Source: Proliferodiscus dingleyae
Lineage: Eukaryota > Ascomycota > Leotiomycetes > Helotiales > Lachnaceae
DNA length: 64,000 nt
Reading direction: 5' to 3'
NCBI GenBank assembly: GCA_003988795.1
Contig: QYAK01000015.1
Coordinates: 620,001 to 684,000 of the forward strand
Every line of letters starts with the position of its first letter. Positions within the stretch are counted from its first letter, which is position 1. This document shows, piece after piece, positions 23,386 through 34,564 of this stretch. Under the pieces are notes generated by a model. The model searched no databases and was not told the origin of the DNA. It worked only from the letters and a program-made list of their open reading frames with translations. The position numbers and the translations under genes were made by a program.

Positions 23386-26300
23386 ATGGCGGAGAATACA
23401 GCCTATCGGGAGGCTCCTAACGCCTCGACCTCAGAGAGCACTACACTGCGGACATCCACCTCTGCTGAGGCAGTCTCAGACGCAGAAAAACAGAGAGAAA
23501 AGGCACGACACGACAATCCAAATGGCTTTGTGCAGACCGAAAGCGGGGTTAATGTTGAGGCTGCAGAGGCGGAATTTGCTGAGCTGCAAAGGGAGCTCTC
23601 AGGCATCAGCCAGGCAAGCAGACGACTATCAAGGACACACTCGCGGCAATCGAGACGCAAGGCCTCAGCGGCCGATATCGAGAAGTCCAAGACTTCGGAA
23701 TCCTCGTCTGAGGGGGAACCTTTTGATCTCGAGAATACACTGAGAGGGAACCATGATGCTGAGAGGGAATCAGGCATTCGACAAAAGAACATTGGTGTCA
23801 TTTGGGACCGGTTGAGCGTCTCAGGAAACGGAGGGGTCACCAATTTTGTAAAGACGTTCCCCGACGCCTTTGTCAGCTTCTTCAATGTTATTGAGACAGG
23901 CATGAATATCTTTGGCATAGGAAAGAAGGGAAGAGAGGTCAAGATCCTAGACGACTTCCGCGGGGTAGTGAAACCTGGAGAGATGGTACTGGTGCTTGGA
24001 CGTCCTGGCTCTGGCTGCACAACGTTCCTCAAGGTCATCGCCAACCAGAGATTCGGCTACACTGGTGTTGATGGGGAAGTTCTGTATGGACCTTTTGATT
24101 CGAACACGTTTGCAAAGCGGTATCGTGGAGAGGCTGTCTATAACCAAGAGGATGATATCCATCATCCTACACTTACAGTTGGGCAGACCTTAGGCTTTGC
24201 TCTGGATACAAAGACACCGGGAAAGAGACCGCAGGGCATGTCTAAGCGTGATTTTAAGGACAAGGTTATCACTACCCTCCTGCGAATGTTCAACATTGAG
24301 CATACCAAGAATACAATTGTTGGTAACCCTTTCGTCCGAGGAGTATCCGGAGGAGAAAGAAAACGTGTCTCAATCGCAGAAATGATGGTCACGTCTGCAA
24401 CAATCTGTGCTTGGGATAACACAACTCGGTACGTTGTAGATCCACATGAGTTGCTTTTTGAGGAAACTTCAAGCTTGCTCTCTAAATCTTGTCTAATGAA
24501 TCTGCTAACAAGCAAATAGTGGATTGGATGCTTCTACCGCTCTAGATTATGCCAAGTCTCTCAGGGTGATGACAAACATCTACAAGACAACCACTTTCGT
24601 TTCATTGTACCAGGCAAGTGAAAACATCTATAAGCAATTCGATAAAATTTTGGTCATCGACGAAGGCCGACAAGTCTACTTTGGTCCTGCCAAGGAAGCA
24701 AGAAGCTACTTTGAAGGCCTCGGCTTCAAGGAGAAACCCCGACAGACAACCCCTGATTTCCTCACTGGGTGCACCGATGAATTCGAGCGCGAATATGCCA
24801 ATGGCCGGTCATCTGATAACGCACCTTCCAGCCCAGAGACCCTGGCCAACGCATTCAACGAATCAAAATACGCTAAGATTCTTGACCAGGAGATGGCGGG
24901 TTACCGGAAGACCATCGCAGAGGATAAGCAGAGACATGAAGACTTCAAAGTTGCTGTACATGACAGCAAGAGAGGAGGCGCTTCCTCGAAGTCTGTTTAC
25001 AGCATTCCATATCACCTGCAGATATGGGCCCTCATGCAACGGCAGTATCTGATCAAATGGCAAGACAAATTCTCCCTTGTGGTCAGCTGGATCACAAGTA
25101 TTACTGTTGCCATTGTCCTAGGTACTGTCTGGTTGAAACTTCCTACGACCTCTGCTGGGGCCTTCACCCGTGGCGGCCTATTGTTCATCAGTCTTCTGTT
25201 CAATGCATTCCAAGCTTTTTCCGAATTGGCCAGTACCATGATTGGCAGGCCAATTGTCAACAAGCACAAAGCATATACCTTCCACCGGCCTTCGGCTCTT
25301 TGGATTGCTCAGATTATCGTCGATCTGGCCTTCTCTGCTACGCAGATCATGATTTTCTCGATCATGGTCTACTTCATGTGTGGTCTCGTTCTCGATGCAG
25401 GAGCATTTTTTACTTTTTATCTCGTTATTGTTAGCGGATACTTAGCTATGACGCTCTTCTTCAGAACTGTTGGTTGCTTGTGTCCAGACTTCGATTATGC
25501 TATCAAATTTGCTGCTACTATCATTACCTTCTTCGTCATCACGTCCGGATATCTGATCCAATATCAAACAGAGAAAGTTTGGATAAGATGGATCTTCTGG
25601 CTTAATGCCCTTGGTCTTGGTTTTTCAGCACTTATGGATAATGAATTCAGCCGAATCGATCTGACGTGCGAGGGGAATTCTCTGATCCCTTACGGAGATG
25701 GGTATAACAATATCTCCCACCAAGTCTGCACACTAGCTGGCAGTGTATCCGGTAACGCCCAGGTATCAGGATCAGCATACATCACTGAAGGTTTTGACTA
25801 TCGTCCGAGTCAATTGTGGCGGAACTGGGGCATAATCATCGTACTGATCGTCGGATTTCTGTTCACTAATGCTACCCTGGGAGAATGGGTTACCTTCGGT
25901 GCGGGTGGAAATACAGCTAGGGTCTTCCAAAAGCCTAACAAGGAACGTAAGGAACTGAATGATGCTCTGATCGCAAAGAGAGATGCTCGTCGCAAGTCTC
26001 CAAAGAGCGAGGCTGAAGGATCGGACCTCAACATCAATTCCAAAGCTGTACTCACCTGGGAGGGTCTGAACTATGACGTTCCTACTCCTTCTGGACAATT
26101 ACGCTTACTTACCAACGTCTTCGGATACGTCAAACCAGGTGAGTTGACGGCTCTGATGGGTGCAAGTGGTGCAGGAAAAACGACCTTGCTTGATGTGTTG
26201 GCGGCTAGGAAAAACATCGGTGTTATCTCCGGTGATATTCTGGTTGATGGCATCAAGCCGGGGACATCCTTTCAGCGTGGAACATCTTATGCTGAGCAAT

Positions 26301-27996
26301 TGGATGTTCACGAACCCACTCAGACTGTCCGAGAAGCTCTTCGATTCTCTGCCGATCTTCGCCAGCCATTCGACGTTCCTCAATCCGAAAAGTATGCCTA
26401 TGTGGAAGAAGTTCTTAGTCTGCTTGAGATGGAGGATATGGCTGATGCTATCATTGGAGACCCCGAGAGCGGCCTCAGTGTCGAATCTAGAAAGAGGGTT
26501 ACAATTGGTGTCGAGCTTGCCGCCAAGCCTGAGCTTTTGCTCTTCTTGGACGAGCCTACATCTGGTCTCGACAGTCAGTCTGCCTTCAACATTGTGAGAT
26601 TCTTGAAGAAGCTCGCGAGTGCTGGACAGGCTATTCTGTGTACTATCCATCAACCGAATGCTGCACTCTTTGAGAACTTTGACCGATTGCTGTTGCTGCA
26701 GCGTGGCGGGCAGACTGTCTATTTCGGTGATATTGGAAAGGATGCTCACGTCTTGCTGGATTACTTCCGTAGACATGGAGCTGATTGTCCTCCGGATGCT
26801 AACCCTGCCGAGTACATGCTAGATGCCATAGGAGCCGGTCAAGCTCCTAGGATTGGCGACCGAGATTGGGCGGAAATATTCGCCGAGTCTCCCGAACTCG
26901 CCAACATCAAGGACCGCATTGCACAGACGAAGACCCAAAGACTTCAAGTAGTCGGCAGCAACCCAAAGACCGATGAAAAGGAATATGCTTCGCCAATCAT
27001 GCATCAGTTGAAGATTGTCCAGAAGCGTACCAATCTGGCGTTCTGGAGATCTCCTAACTATGGCTTCACGCGACTCTTCAACCACGTAATTATCGCCCTC
27101 ATCACGGGTCTCGCATATCTCAACCTCGATGACTCCCGCGCGTCTCTCCAATATAAGGTCTTCGTCATCTTCCAGGTCACAGTCCTCCCAGCTCTCATCC
27201 TCGCCCAAGTGGAGCCCAAATATGCCCTCGCTCGTATGATCTACTATCGCGAAGCTTCCTCCAAGGTGTACGGCCAGTTCGCCTTCGCATCGTCGCTCGT
27301 CGTAGCAGAGATGCCATACTCCATCATCTGCGCCGTCGGCTTTTTCTTGCCTCTGTACTACATGCCTGGCTTCCAGCACGCATCGTCGCGTGCAGGATAC
27401 CAGTTTTTCATGGTGCTCATTACTGAACTCTTCTCCGTTACTTTGGGACAGATGGTCGCGGCACTCACTCCTTCGCCTTTCATCTCTGCCCTCATCAACC
27501 CATTCATTATCATCACCTTTGCTCTCTTCTGCGGTGTCACGATCCCGAAACCCCAAATCCCTGGTTTCTGGCGCGCGTGGCTATACCAACTCGATCCTTT
27601 CACCCGCCTCATTGGTGGTATGGTCGTCACTGAACTGCATGATCTTCCCGTTGTCTGTAAAGAGCGTGAGCTCAACCTTTTCACTGCGCCACCCGGCCAG
27701 AACTGCGGCGACTACATGAAGTCTTTCTTCGAGAACCATGGACCAGGCTACATTGTGGACAACGCAACCAGTGCGTGCCAGTATTGCGCCTACAAAGTTG
27801 GTGATGAGTTTTACAACGCCTTGGAATTTAGCTTTGACCACAGATGGAGAGATCTCGGCATATTTTTGTGTTTTGTTGGGAGCAATTTGATACTTTTATT
27901 CTTGGGTGTAAGTTCATTCTCCAATTTGACCGTTTGCTATCAGAGAGATGCTGATAATTGCTGTAGTCAAGATACTTGAACTTCAACCGAAGATAG
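23386..27996 (+). CDS. PDR-type (ABCG) pleiotropic drug resistance ABC transporter
   Basis: Three exons: 23386-24428, 24520-27907 and 27967-27996, giving 1,486 residues, the standard full-length fungal PDR size. Order is NBD1-TMD1-NBD2-TMD2. NBD1 has the fungal-type degenerate Walker A GRPGSGCTT (around residues 205-213), the signature VSGGERKRVSIAE, and a Walker B region CAWDNTTRGLDAST that spans the first intron. NBD2 has a canonical Walker A GASGAGKTT (around residue 894), a degenerate signature LSVESRKRVTIG, and Walker B LLFLDEPTSGLD. Hydrophobic blocks after each NBD form the membrane domains. This asymmetric site pattern is normal for fungal Pdr5/CDR proteins. It is expected in the plasma membrane, exporting xenobiotics or lipids with ATP. 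The last exon encodes only nine residues (C-terminus RYLNFNRR). Confidence 0.95.
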
Positions 27997-28893
27997 ATAA
28001 TACATATATTTAAGGAAGACGAAAGTGAAGGGGGAAGAGGGTCGCTCCCAGCCCCCTCGTCGGATTCAGGATGTAAAAGTTGCCTAGAGATATTAATAGA
28101 ATATAGACGAAGTCGATATAGCTGTATAATAAAGAGTTTCCTTTAATTAATTGCATCTATGTTCCTATTTTTCCAAAACTCCGAGACTGACACTTGGCAT
28201 GGTCGATCTTCAATAAGTCCGAAACTTATTTTGTTTATCTCTTTGTTACCTATTCCATGCTGGTTTTGCTTTTTTGGGCAGGGACCAACTGTATTTGCAT
28301 GAAATTTGAGGGCGGCAAGAAATTCACATTTATTCACGCTTTACCTTCTCAACATTCAATTACATGTACTCCTCTATTGACTCATATCGATCACGCCAAT
28401 CGTGCTCTTCTTCCACAAACATCAAAATTTCCTTCAGTTGCCTCGCTTTAAGAACAGCACGGAATTCTGAGCTTCGGTATTGTCGTTCACCTACTGGTTT
28501 ACAATTTCACAACACGCACGAAAGGCCACTCTACCAGGGCTGCAGCAAAATTTCCACTGGTCGTACACTCTATTCTGATTTTTGTGGCCACTGGCATTTG
28601 TGTAGCAATCGTGAAGAGCACTCACTTGTTCGACACCGTATTCACGCCGACTTCTAACGCCTCACATTCTTCTCTGACATTAACACAAATCAGATCCGCA
28701 ATACTATCAACCTCTTGGATTGTATGAATCGATTCAACAAAGATCAGTACGTTCTCAGAGAAGATCCACAGCCGACATTTCTTCACTCAAGCTGCGTGCA
28801 CTATTTAGAACTTGCGCTTACCGACCGCCTGACGTCAATCACAACCATCATATCGAGGTTGGAAGTCAAAAACAATCTAACATCAATTACAGG
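27997..28893. other. Intergenic spacer, ABC transporter to SRA/YDG gene
   Basis: Contains an AATAAA hexamer at 28128-28133, about 130 bp after the ABC stop, which could direct polyadenylation. The frame of the SRA gene is open back to 28720, but that extension has no conserved look and is treated as 5' UTR. A perfect 3' splice-like TTACAG lies right before the chosen ATG. Confidence 0.5.
28128..28133 (+). terminator. Candidate poly(A) signal of the ABC transporter gene
   Basis: AATAAA lies about 130 bp downstream of the stop codon. Fungal poly(A) signals are degenerate, so this is suggestive only. Confidence 0.3.
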
Positions 28894-30336
28894 ATGGGTA
28901 AGGAACTGCGAGACAAAGACGCAGCCTCTGAAGGCGACGACTTCGATGAGAGACTCATGAGAGCTGCGCTTCGAAGCAAGTCTCTCTCGCTCCTGAACGA
29001 TTTCGTTAATGCTCAAGATCCTCTAGCACTTGCAGAATGCCGACCGGCAACACCAGAACTAATGTCCGTTACTCTCACAGATGCTTCAGGTAATGTCGAG
29101 ATGGTTGCCTCGGAGAGCGAAGAGGTTTTTGACCTGGACACTGCAATGATGGATCTTGTTGGCCCAGTCATCGACAGGAAGGGCGAACCAGATTTCAATT
29201 TAAATGCTGCTCAGATGACGGCGTCCATCAGATTCGTCGGCGTTAGGTTCAAGAGAAATACGGAGGAGTCGAAGAAAGAGATAACAGAGGAGCACTTGGA
29301 CAATGTCAAGCTCTGGCTCTACGGAGTTTGCAATCTCGAAGAAATGAATCTTGAAATAAAGTTTGTACCTGGAAGTCCCGTCTCTGAGAGTTATTGACGT
29401 ATGTGTAGCAAGAAGCTTAACGCTAGAGGAATACTGGATCTGATGCGTGACCCGCAGAGCAATTTTCCAACCGAATACCAAAAGATCGCTGCTGCTCTTC
29501 GAGACGTGTTTGAAGCCACATGGGTGGTGCCAGACGAGCCAGAAATAGAATTGCCTTCGAGGAAGAGACAGAAGCTACCGAGCGCTGCTGCGACTCCTGG
29601 GCTAGCTAAGGACGAACAGCGGCTTGAATTAGTCCCCATAATGTGGGCTCCCAGAAACCATCCTATATTCGGAGAGCTAGGTTGTATGCGTCATATCGGC
29701 ATCCGGAAGAAGAAAGTGCTTGCGTACCAGGTTGATCCTGACTTTAAGAAGGACTTCAGGGTATTCGGACACAATGGCCTGGTAATAGGTCAAAGCTGGC
29801 CACTCCTACTCGCAGTATTCAGAGACGGTGCTCACGGTAAGCAGATGTATTCCATAACAACGTACAAGGTGCTGATACTATCCCTGTTCGCAGGTCATCG
29901 ACAAGCGGGTATCGCTGGCACGACTACTGAGGGCGCATACAGTATCATTATTACAGGAAGTCCACTATACACCGACTTTGACAAGGACATGGGCGACGAG
30001 ATCTGGTATTCTGCACCGAAATCTCCCGAAGGTGAAAGTGACAAGCCGGACCGGTTGAACGCAGGCACAAGAACGCTACTTCGCTCAATCGAGACACAGA
30101 GGCCCATCCGTGTCCTACGAGGATGGAAAGGTCACTGGGTTGGCAAGCCGCGCCTTGGAATCCGTTATGATGGTCTGTACAGAGCAATCAGCCATGTAGA
30201 GCGCAAGAATTTTCGTACCGGAGGAGCTTTCATCCAGTTTCATTTGAAAAGGTGTGGAGACCAGTCGCCAATCGACCGTACTCGACCAACCGTAGAGGAG
30301 AGGAGGCAGTTTGCTGCAGTCAGTCATGGTTTCTGA
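28894..30336 (+). CDS. SRA/YDG-domain protein (UHRF1-like DNA-binding domain)
   Basis: Three exons: 28894-29360, 29409-29836 and 29894-30336, giving 445 residues. Intron 1 uses a GTTTGT donor. Intron 2 (57 bp, GTAAGC...CGCAG) has no stop and is divisible by three, so an unspliced reading also stays open. The C-terminal half (about 230-430) is an SRA/YDG domain. Its blocks include VFGHNGLVIGQSWP, FRDGAHG joined to HRQAGIAGTTTEGAYSI, the SGxY-like ITGSPLYTDFDKDMGDEIWY, NAGTRTLLRSIETQRPIRVLRG and the signature IRYDGLYR. SRA domains bind hemimethylated or 5-methyl/hydroxymethyl cytosine in plants and animals. No RING, PHD or SET domain is visible here, so it is an SRA-only fungal type. The N-terminal part is acidic, unrecognised and probably partly disordered. 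Likely nuclear; a role in DNA modification or repair is inferred. Confidence 0.88.
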
Positions 30337-30920
30337 TGCATCCTGAGGATGGACACGGTCTTGGATCTAACTTCTGCATGGCTCTGGGTTGCTTCCGTGG
30401 CGTTACTCCTACGAATCTGCTGTTGGGATGCATACTGAAGGTCTCAGACTAGCTATTATGGACATGACAAATTGATTTGCTGATTTGTGATAAATCGAAA
30501 TACCGTATGATACATCAAAATTCATAGTTCAAGAGTACCCGAAAGTTTCGCTACTTCCTTCTAGCGAGGCTCGAAAAGGGGGCGGGGTCGGGGCGCGCGT
30601 AGGGTTCGCTTTGAACCTTAACCGTAAAGCTAAGGCCTACTCCGTAGGCTTGGGGCAGCCTGAAACCTGGAGGCCCTCATGGATGTCACGTGTAATAATT
30701 ACACGTGACATCGAGTGTTCGTCGCGACTTCCCCGGAAAAGCTACGACGCGTCTCCACGAAGCAGCCCATGCTTCATGTACTGACGTTCCATCCCCAGCT
30801 TTCTACTAAATAGGAGCTTGAATCTTCTCAGAATCGACTCTAATCTGCTCTTTGAAATACCATGTCCTCTCGTGATGCCTAGTAACATCGCGATACGCGA
30901 TCAGCGGGTCACCGAGAACA
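30337..30920. other. Spacer between SRA/YDG gene and SRS2
   Basis: Promoter region of the helicase gene. It holds a G-rich block near 30578-30600, a small GCCTAC/GTAGGC inverted repeat near 30632-30648 and the long CACGTG palindrome listed separately. No gene is supported. Confidence 0.6.
30682..30712. promoter_or_regulatory. Perfect 15-bp-arm palindrome with two CACGTG boxes
   Basis: The arms 30682-30696 and 30698-30712 are exact inverted complements separated by one base. Each arm holds GTCACGTG or its complement, the core bound by Cbf1/bHLH factors and identical to the yeast CDEI-type RTCACRTG. It lies about 210-240 bp upstream of the SRS2 start. It could bind two bHLH dimers or form a hairpin; function is inferred. 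Confidence 0.75.
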
Positions 30921-33908
30921 ATGAATCCTGATGTCCTACTTGCGAACCTCAATCCTTCACAGCAAGCAGCTGTTTCCTCCTTTGCTGACACCCTCGCCAT
31001 TCTTGCTGGCCCTGGCAGCGGGAAGACACACACCCTTACCTCCCGCACAGCATGGCTACTAGCCCAAGGCTTGCAGCCATGGAACATCATTGTCGCTACG
31101 TTCACCGTTAAGGCCGCGCGGGAGATGAAAGAACGGATTGGCAGACTCATTGGCAATGGTCTAGAATCTAAACTCATTCTAGGGACCTTTCATAGTATTG
31201 CAAGACGTTATTTGGCTATCTATGGGCATTTGATTGGGATTAAGAAAGATTTTGGCATCGCAGATTCGACGGACAGCTTGGCCATCATCAAGAGGATTGT
31301 GAAGAGACACAACTTCATAATTGATCCCAAGGTGGCGCGGAATCGAATCAGTGGGAAAAAAGCGAGAGCAGAGGAGAAGACCGATTCGAATAAGTCGGGT
31401 GTGAAGAACGTGGAGACGCAGGAGTTTGAACTGTGTCATGCGGAATATGAAACTGCGTTGCAGAGGTCGAATCTACTTGACTATGATGACCTACTACTCC
31501 GATGCGTGGAGCTGCTTCGCAATCACCCATCTTGTGTCTCAAACGTCGAAGCAGTCTTGATCGATGAGTTCCAAGATACGAATATTGTACAATTCGACCT
31601 TATGCGCCTGTTTGCTGCAGAGAGGAAGCGCATTACTATTGTTGGCGATCCAGATCAGAGTATTTATGGTTTCAGGGCGGCTGAGACGAAGAATTATAAG
31701 CGGATGTTGAGACAATACCCAGATACGGTTACGATTGCGCTTGAGGAGAACTATCGCTCCTCCGGGGCAATTTTACATACAGCGTTGACGGTTATTCAGC
31801 AAGATGATTCGAGAGTGGCTAAGTCACTGACGGCTACGCATATGGTAGGGACGAGACCGGTGCTTCGAAAGCTTACCACGGCTTATAAAGAAGCTGAATG
31901 GATTGTGACGGAGATTCAAAGATGTATAGGGATGGCTGGTGGCCTGATAGATCTGAATGATATCGCGATTCTTCTGCGTTCAGCATCTCTTTCTCGTCTC
32001 ATTGAGACGGCACTTGGAAGGGCGGGTATAGCCTATCGAATGGTCGGTGGGCTGCGATTCTACGATCGAGTTGAGATTAAAACTATCCTGGATTACCTAA
32101 GAGTCATTAATCAGCCGGACAATAACGACGCACTAGCTAGAATCATCAATACACCATCGAGACGCGTAGGAGAGGCGACAATCAAATCACTGTTGGAAGA
32201 AGCGGATTTAGCAAAGATTACACTTTGGACCCTCATTCTCGGAATCATACGTGGCGCGCGAAGATCTTCGACAAAGCTCCAGAAGGCGACGGAGAATGGC
32301 CTTGAAAAATTAGTTGAGATAGTTCTATCTGCAAGGAAGAAGTTGTCAGGTCCTCCCAATGAGAGAATAACGACCGCAAAGCTAATTGATTTTGTGATTG
32401 AGAAGACAAATTATGAGGAATGGCTAGAGCAACACCATCAGGATTCTCATAAAGCCCGGTGGGATAACGTGCAGGAATTAACCACACAAGCAAACGACTT
32501 TCAAGAAGTGCTCTCCATCAGCTATGAAGAAGATGCACTTCCAGAAATTGACGGTTTAGAACAAACATCAGACGATGATCACCTTTCAAAGTTTCTCGCT
32601 AATGTGGCTCTTGCAAATGAGGTGAAAGCAGATGAAGCGGAAGAAGCACCAACCACTCAAGTCACAATATCAACTATTCATGCAGCCAAAGGACTTGAAT
32701 GGCCTGTGGTCTTCATACCAGCTACTTACCAGGGCTCCATACCTCATTCTCGAGCAGAAGATACGAATGAAGAACGAAGACTGCTATACGTTGCCATGAC
32801 TCGGGCTAAGGCCTTGCTGTATATGAGCTGTCCATTGAAGAGCTCAAATGGAGAGGGAACAATTCTGTCGCCTTTTCTCGCTCCAATTGGGCTGGCTACA
32901 CTCGTTGATACGAAAGGGCCAGTTCTGGGGCCTTCCACTGTTCAGTCAATCTCGCTAATACTTCGACGAGCCTGTCCATCGGCAGCTTCAATCTCAGAAA
33001 GTAGATCATTTCTTAGGAGTTTTGAAGATGACCTGTTCCCGGAAGATAGCGAAGACGAGAAGAACACGGAAGAAAGGTGGAAATCTGAGTATTCTACAAG
33101 AGCCTTTTCACAGACAACGGGTCAGCCTGCAAAACGACGTAGGATCGAGATCGGTCGCTCCATTAGTAGCTTCGAGGAAGGATATCAACGCACTTGGAAC
33201 TCGTCCTATACTACAACAATGGATCGAGCTTCGAGCTTCGCAGGTAGCTCTGTCCTGGCGAGAAGTGATTTTGTGAGCGTGAAAGCCAGCTATCAAGTGT
33301 TGCAAGAGCAGTCCATCAATTCTGCAATTGCACCAGCAGAGAAGGAGAGTGTCGCCAGCAAAAAACCTCCATCGAAGAAAAAGTCAAAGGAGATGGAAGG
33401 ACAAGGGAGCTTGTTTAGCTTTTTAGGCAAGCCGGAGCCCAAAGAAGAGTTCGCTCTTCCGAATCCAAAATCTCTCACAGTTAGCAAAGAATCGAAGTCA
33501 AGTGTATCTGGAGATACTATGCCAAGCTCATTCAATCTTCCTCGCCCTGTGTACAAAACTGAGATAAGGAGCACTATCGATCCCGCCCTTGCCAACCGTC
33601 CTGTCGGTCATTCCGCTAGGAATCGACCTCGCCAGACTTCTCCTACCGAGCATCAACCTCGAAATGACTATGTATTCCTCTCAAGCTCGCCTCCACGACC
33701 GAAGGCCCCTTTATTCGAAGAAAGTCCCAAGAAGACGCCCAGCTTGGCTTCCAAGCCACCGCTGATGCCTCTGATCAGACCTGCTAAAACATTTCATGAG
33801 ACGACGGTACAGACCTCGAAAAAGACCTACGGTGTAAAGAGGAGCATGGAGGGGTGGTCGGGTAGAAAAGTACAGGCTTTCGTGCCGCCGATCAAACGGC
33901 GGAACTAA
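30921..33908 (+). CDS. SRS2: Srs2-like UvrD/Rep superfamily 1 DNA helicase
   Basis: A single exon of 995 residues. The Q-motif-like LNPSQQAAV (10-18) precedes Walker A AGPGSGKTHT (29-38), the IIVATFTVKAAREM motif Ia, Walker B IDEFQDTN (about 213), VGDPDQSIYGFRAA (motif III), ENYRSS (motif IV), TISTIHAAKGLEWPVVF (motif V) and ERRLLYVAMTRAKALL (motif VI, about 620). This is a complete UvrD-type 3'-5' helicase core. In yeast, Srs2 strips Rad51 from single-stranded DNA and limits recombination at replication forks. The remaining tail of about 350 residues is polar, with QGSLFSFL (828-835) resembling a PCNA-interacting PIP box and a basic C-terminus rich in Lys/Arg. Likely nuclear. RecQ or Rep alternatives do not fit the motif set as well. 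Confidence 0.93.
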   Translation: MNPDVLLANLNPSQQAAVSSFADTLAILAGPGSGKTHTLTSRTAWLLAQGLQPWNIIVATFTVKAAREMKERIGRLIGNGLESKLILGTFHSIARRYLAIYGHLIGIKKDFGIADSTDSLAIIKRIVKRHNFIIDPKVARNRISGKKARAEEKTDSNKSGVKNVETQEFELCHAEYETALQRSNLLDYDDLLLRCVELLRNHPSCVSNVEAVLIDEFQDTNIVQFDLMRLFAAERKRITIVGDPDQSIYGFRAAETKNYKRMLRQYPDTVTIALEENYRSSGAILHTALTVIQQDDSRVAKSLTATHMVGTRPVLRKLTTAYKEAEWIVTEIQRCIGMAGGLIDLNDIAILLRSASLSRLIETALGRAGIAYRMVGGLRFYDRVEIKTILDYLRVINQPDNNDALARIINTPSRRVGEATIKSLLEEADLAKITLWTLILGIIRGARRSSTKLQKATENGLEKLVEIVLSARKKLSGPPNERITTAKLIDFVIEKTNYEEWLEQHHQDSHKARWDNVQELTTQANDFQEVLSISYEEDALPEIDGLEQTSDDDHLSKFLANVALANEVKADEAEEAPTTQVTISTIHAAKGLEWPVVFIPATYQGSIPHSRAEDTNEERRLLYVAMTRAKALLYMSCPLKSSNGEGTILSPFLAPIGLATLVDTKGPVLGPSTVQSISLILRRACPSAASISESRSFLRSFEDDLFPEDSEDEKNTEERWKSEYSTRAFSQTTGQPAKRRRIEIGRSISSFEEGYQRTWNSSYTTTMDRASSFAGSSVLARSDFVSVKASYQVLQEQSINSAIAPAEKESVASKKPPSKKKSKEMEGQGSLFSFLGKPEPKEEFALPNPKSLTVSKESKSSVSGDTMPSSFNLPRPVYKTEIRSTIDPALANRPVGHSARNRPRQTSPTEHQPRNDYVFLSSSPPRPKAPLFEESPKKTPSLASKPPLMPLIRPAKTFHETTVQTSKKTYGVKRSMEGWSGRKVQAFVPPIKRRN

Positions 33909-34564
33909 TAGCGTTATAAATGCATAGAACAAATTCCAGAAGGCACATCCTGGAGGTGATGGTATTAATAGTGGGTATTTGCGGAGGACAATTTTGGTTC
34001 ATATTGGCTATCGGCGTTGCTTACTTACATAGGCTATAGCAGATGACAGCGGAAAGGAAGCTTAAAAACAGCAGTCGCGATCTACGCTTAGACTCGTTTG
34101 CTGCCATTCAACTCAAAATATAGAAAGCAAGATTGAACTGCCCTCAAAGGACGTATCCTAATTGTAAATGTTCAAAGCTCGGAAATGCATCAGAAGTCAC
34201 TTGATGCTGATTGGCGTGTCATGCGAAGCCCCTTTCCTGCAGCGTACGCAATTCCTACAGAACTTGGTCCAAGCCAGCCTCCCGGAGATACTATGCCATA
34301 CGTGATTCCTCATTTCGTGTATATGGCCTCGAAAGAAAAGTTGTCATCAGGCTGGACCAAATGATAGACAGGGCCACGAATAGCCTTGGGAGTTTGAGTC
34401 GGCTAGAATGTCTCCGTTTTCGAAAAGATCAATTGGTAGTCTTCCCATTCCTGTTTCGTTATGGAAATTGATACTATATTATATGCCTATTTATATGGTA
34501 CGTGCCTGTAATACATATATATTCAGCCCAACCGTGCGCCTTACTTTTCCCCGATCCCGACACC
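33909..34564. other. Intergenic spacer between SRS2 and PEX20
   Basis: The two genes converge here. It is AT-rich in places (for example near 34470-34520), with no convincing ORF, repeat or RNA. Confidence 0.6.

Noticed and set aside
26819..27556. 245-codon antisense ORF inside the ABC transporter
   Set aside because: Lies wholly opposite a conserved coding exon; a shadow frame rich in Glu/Asp/Arg.
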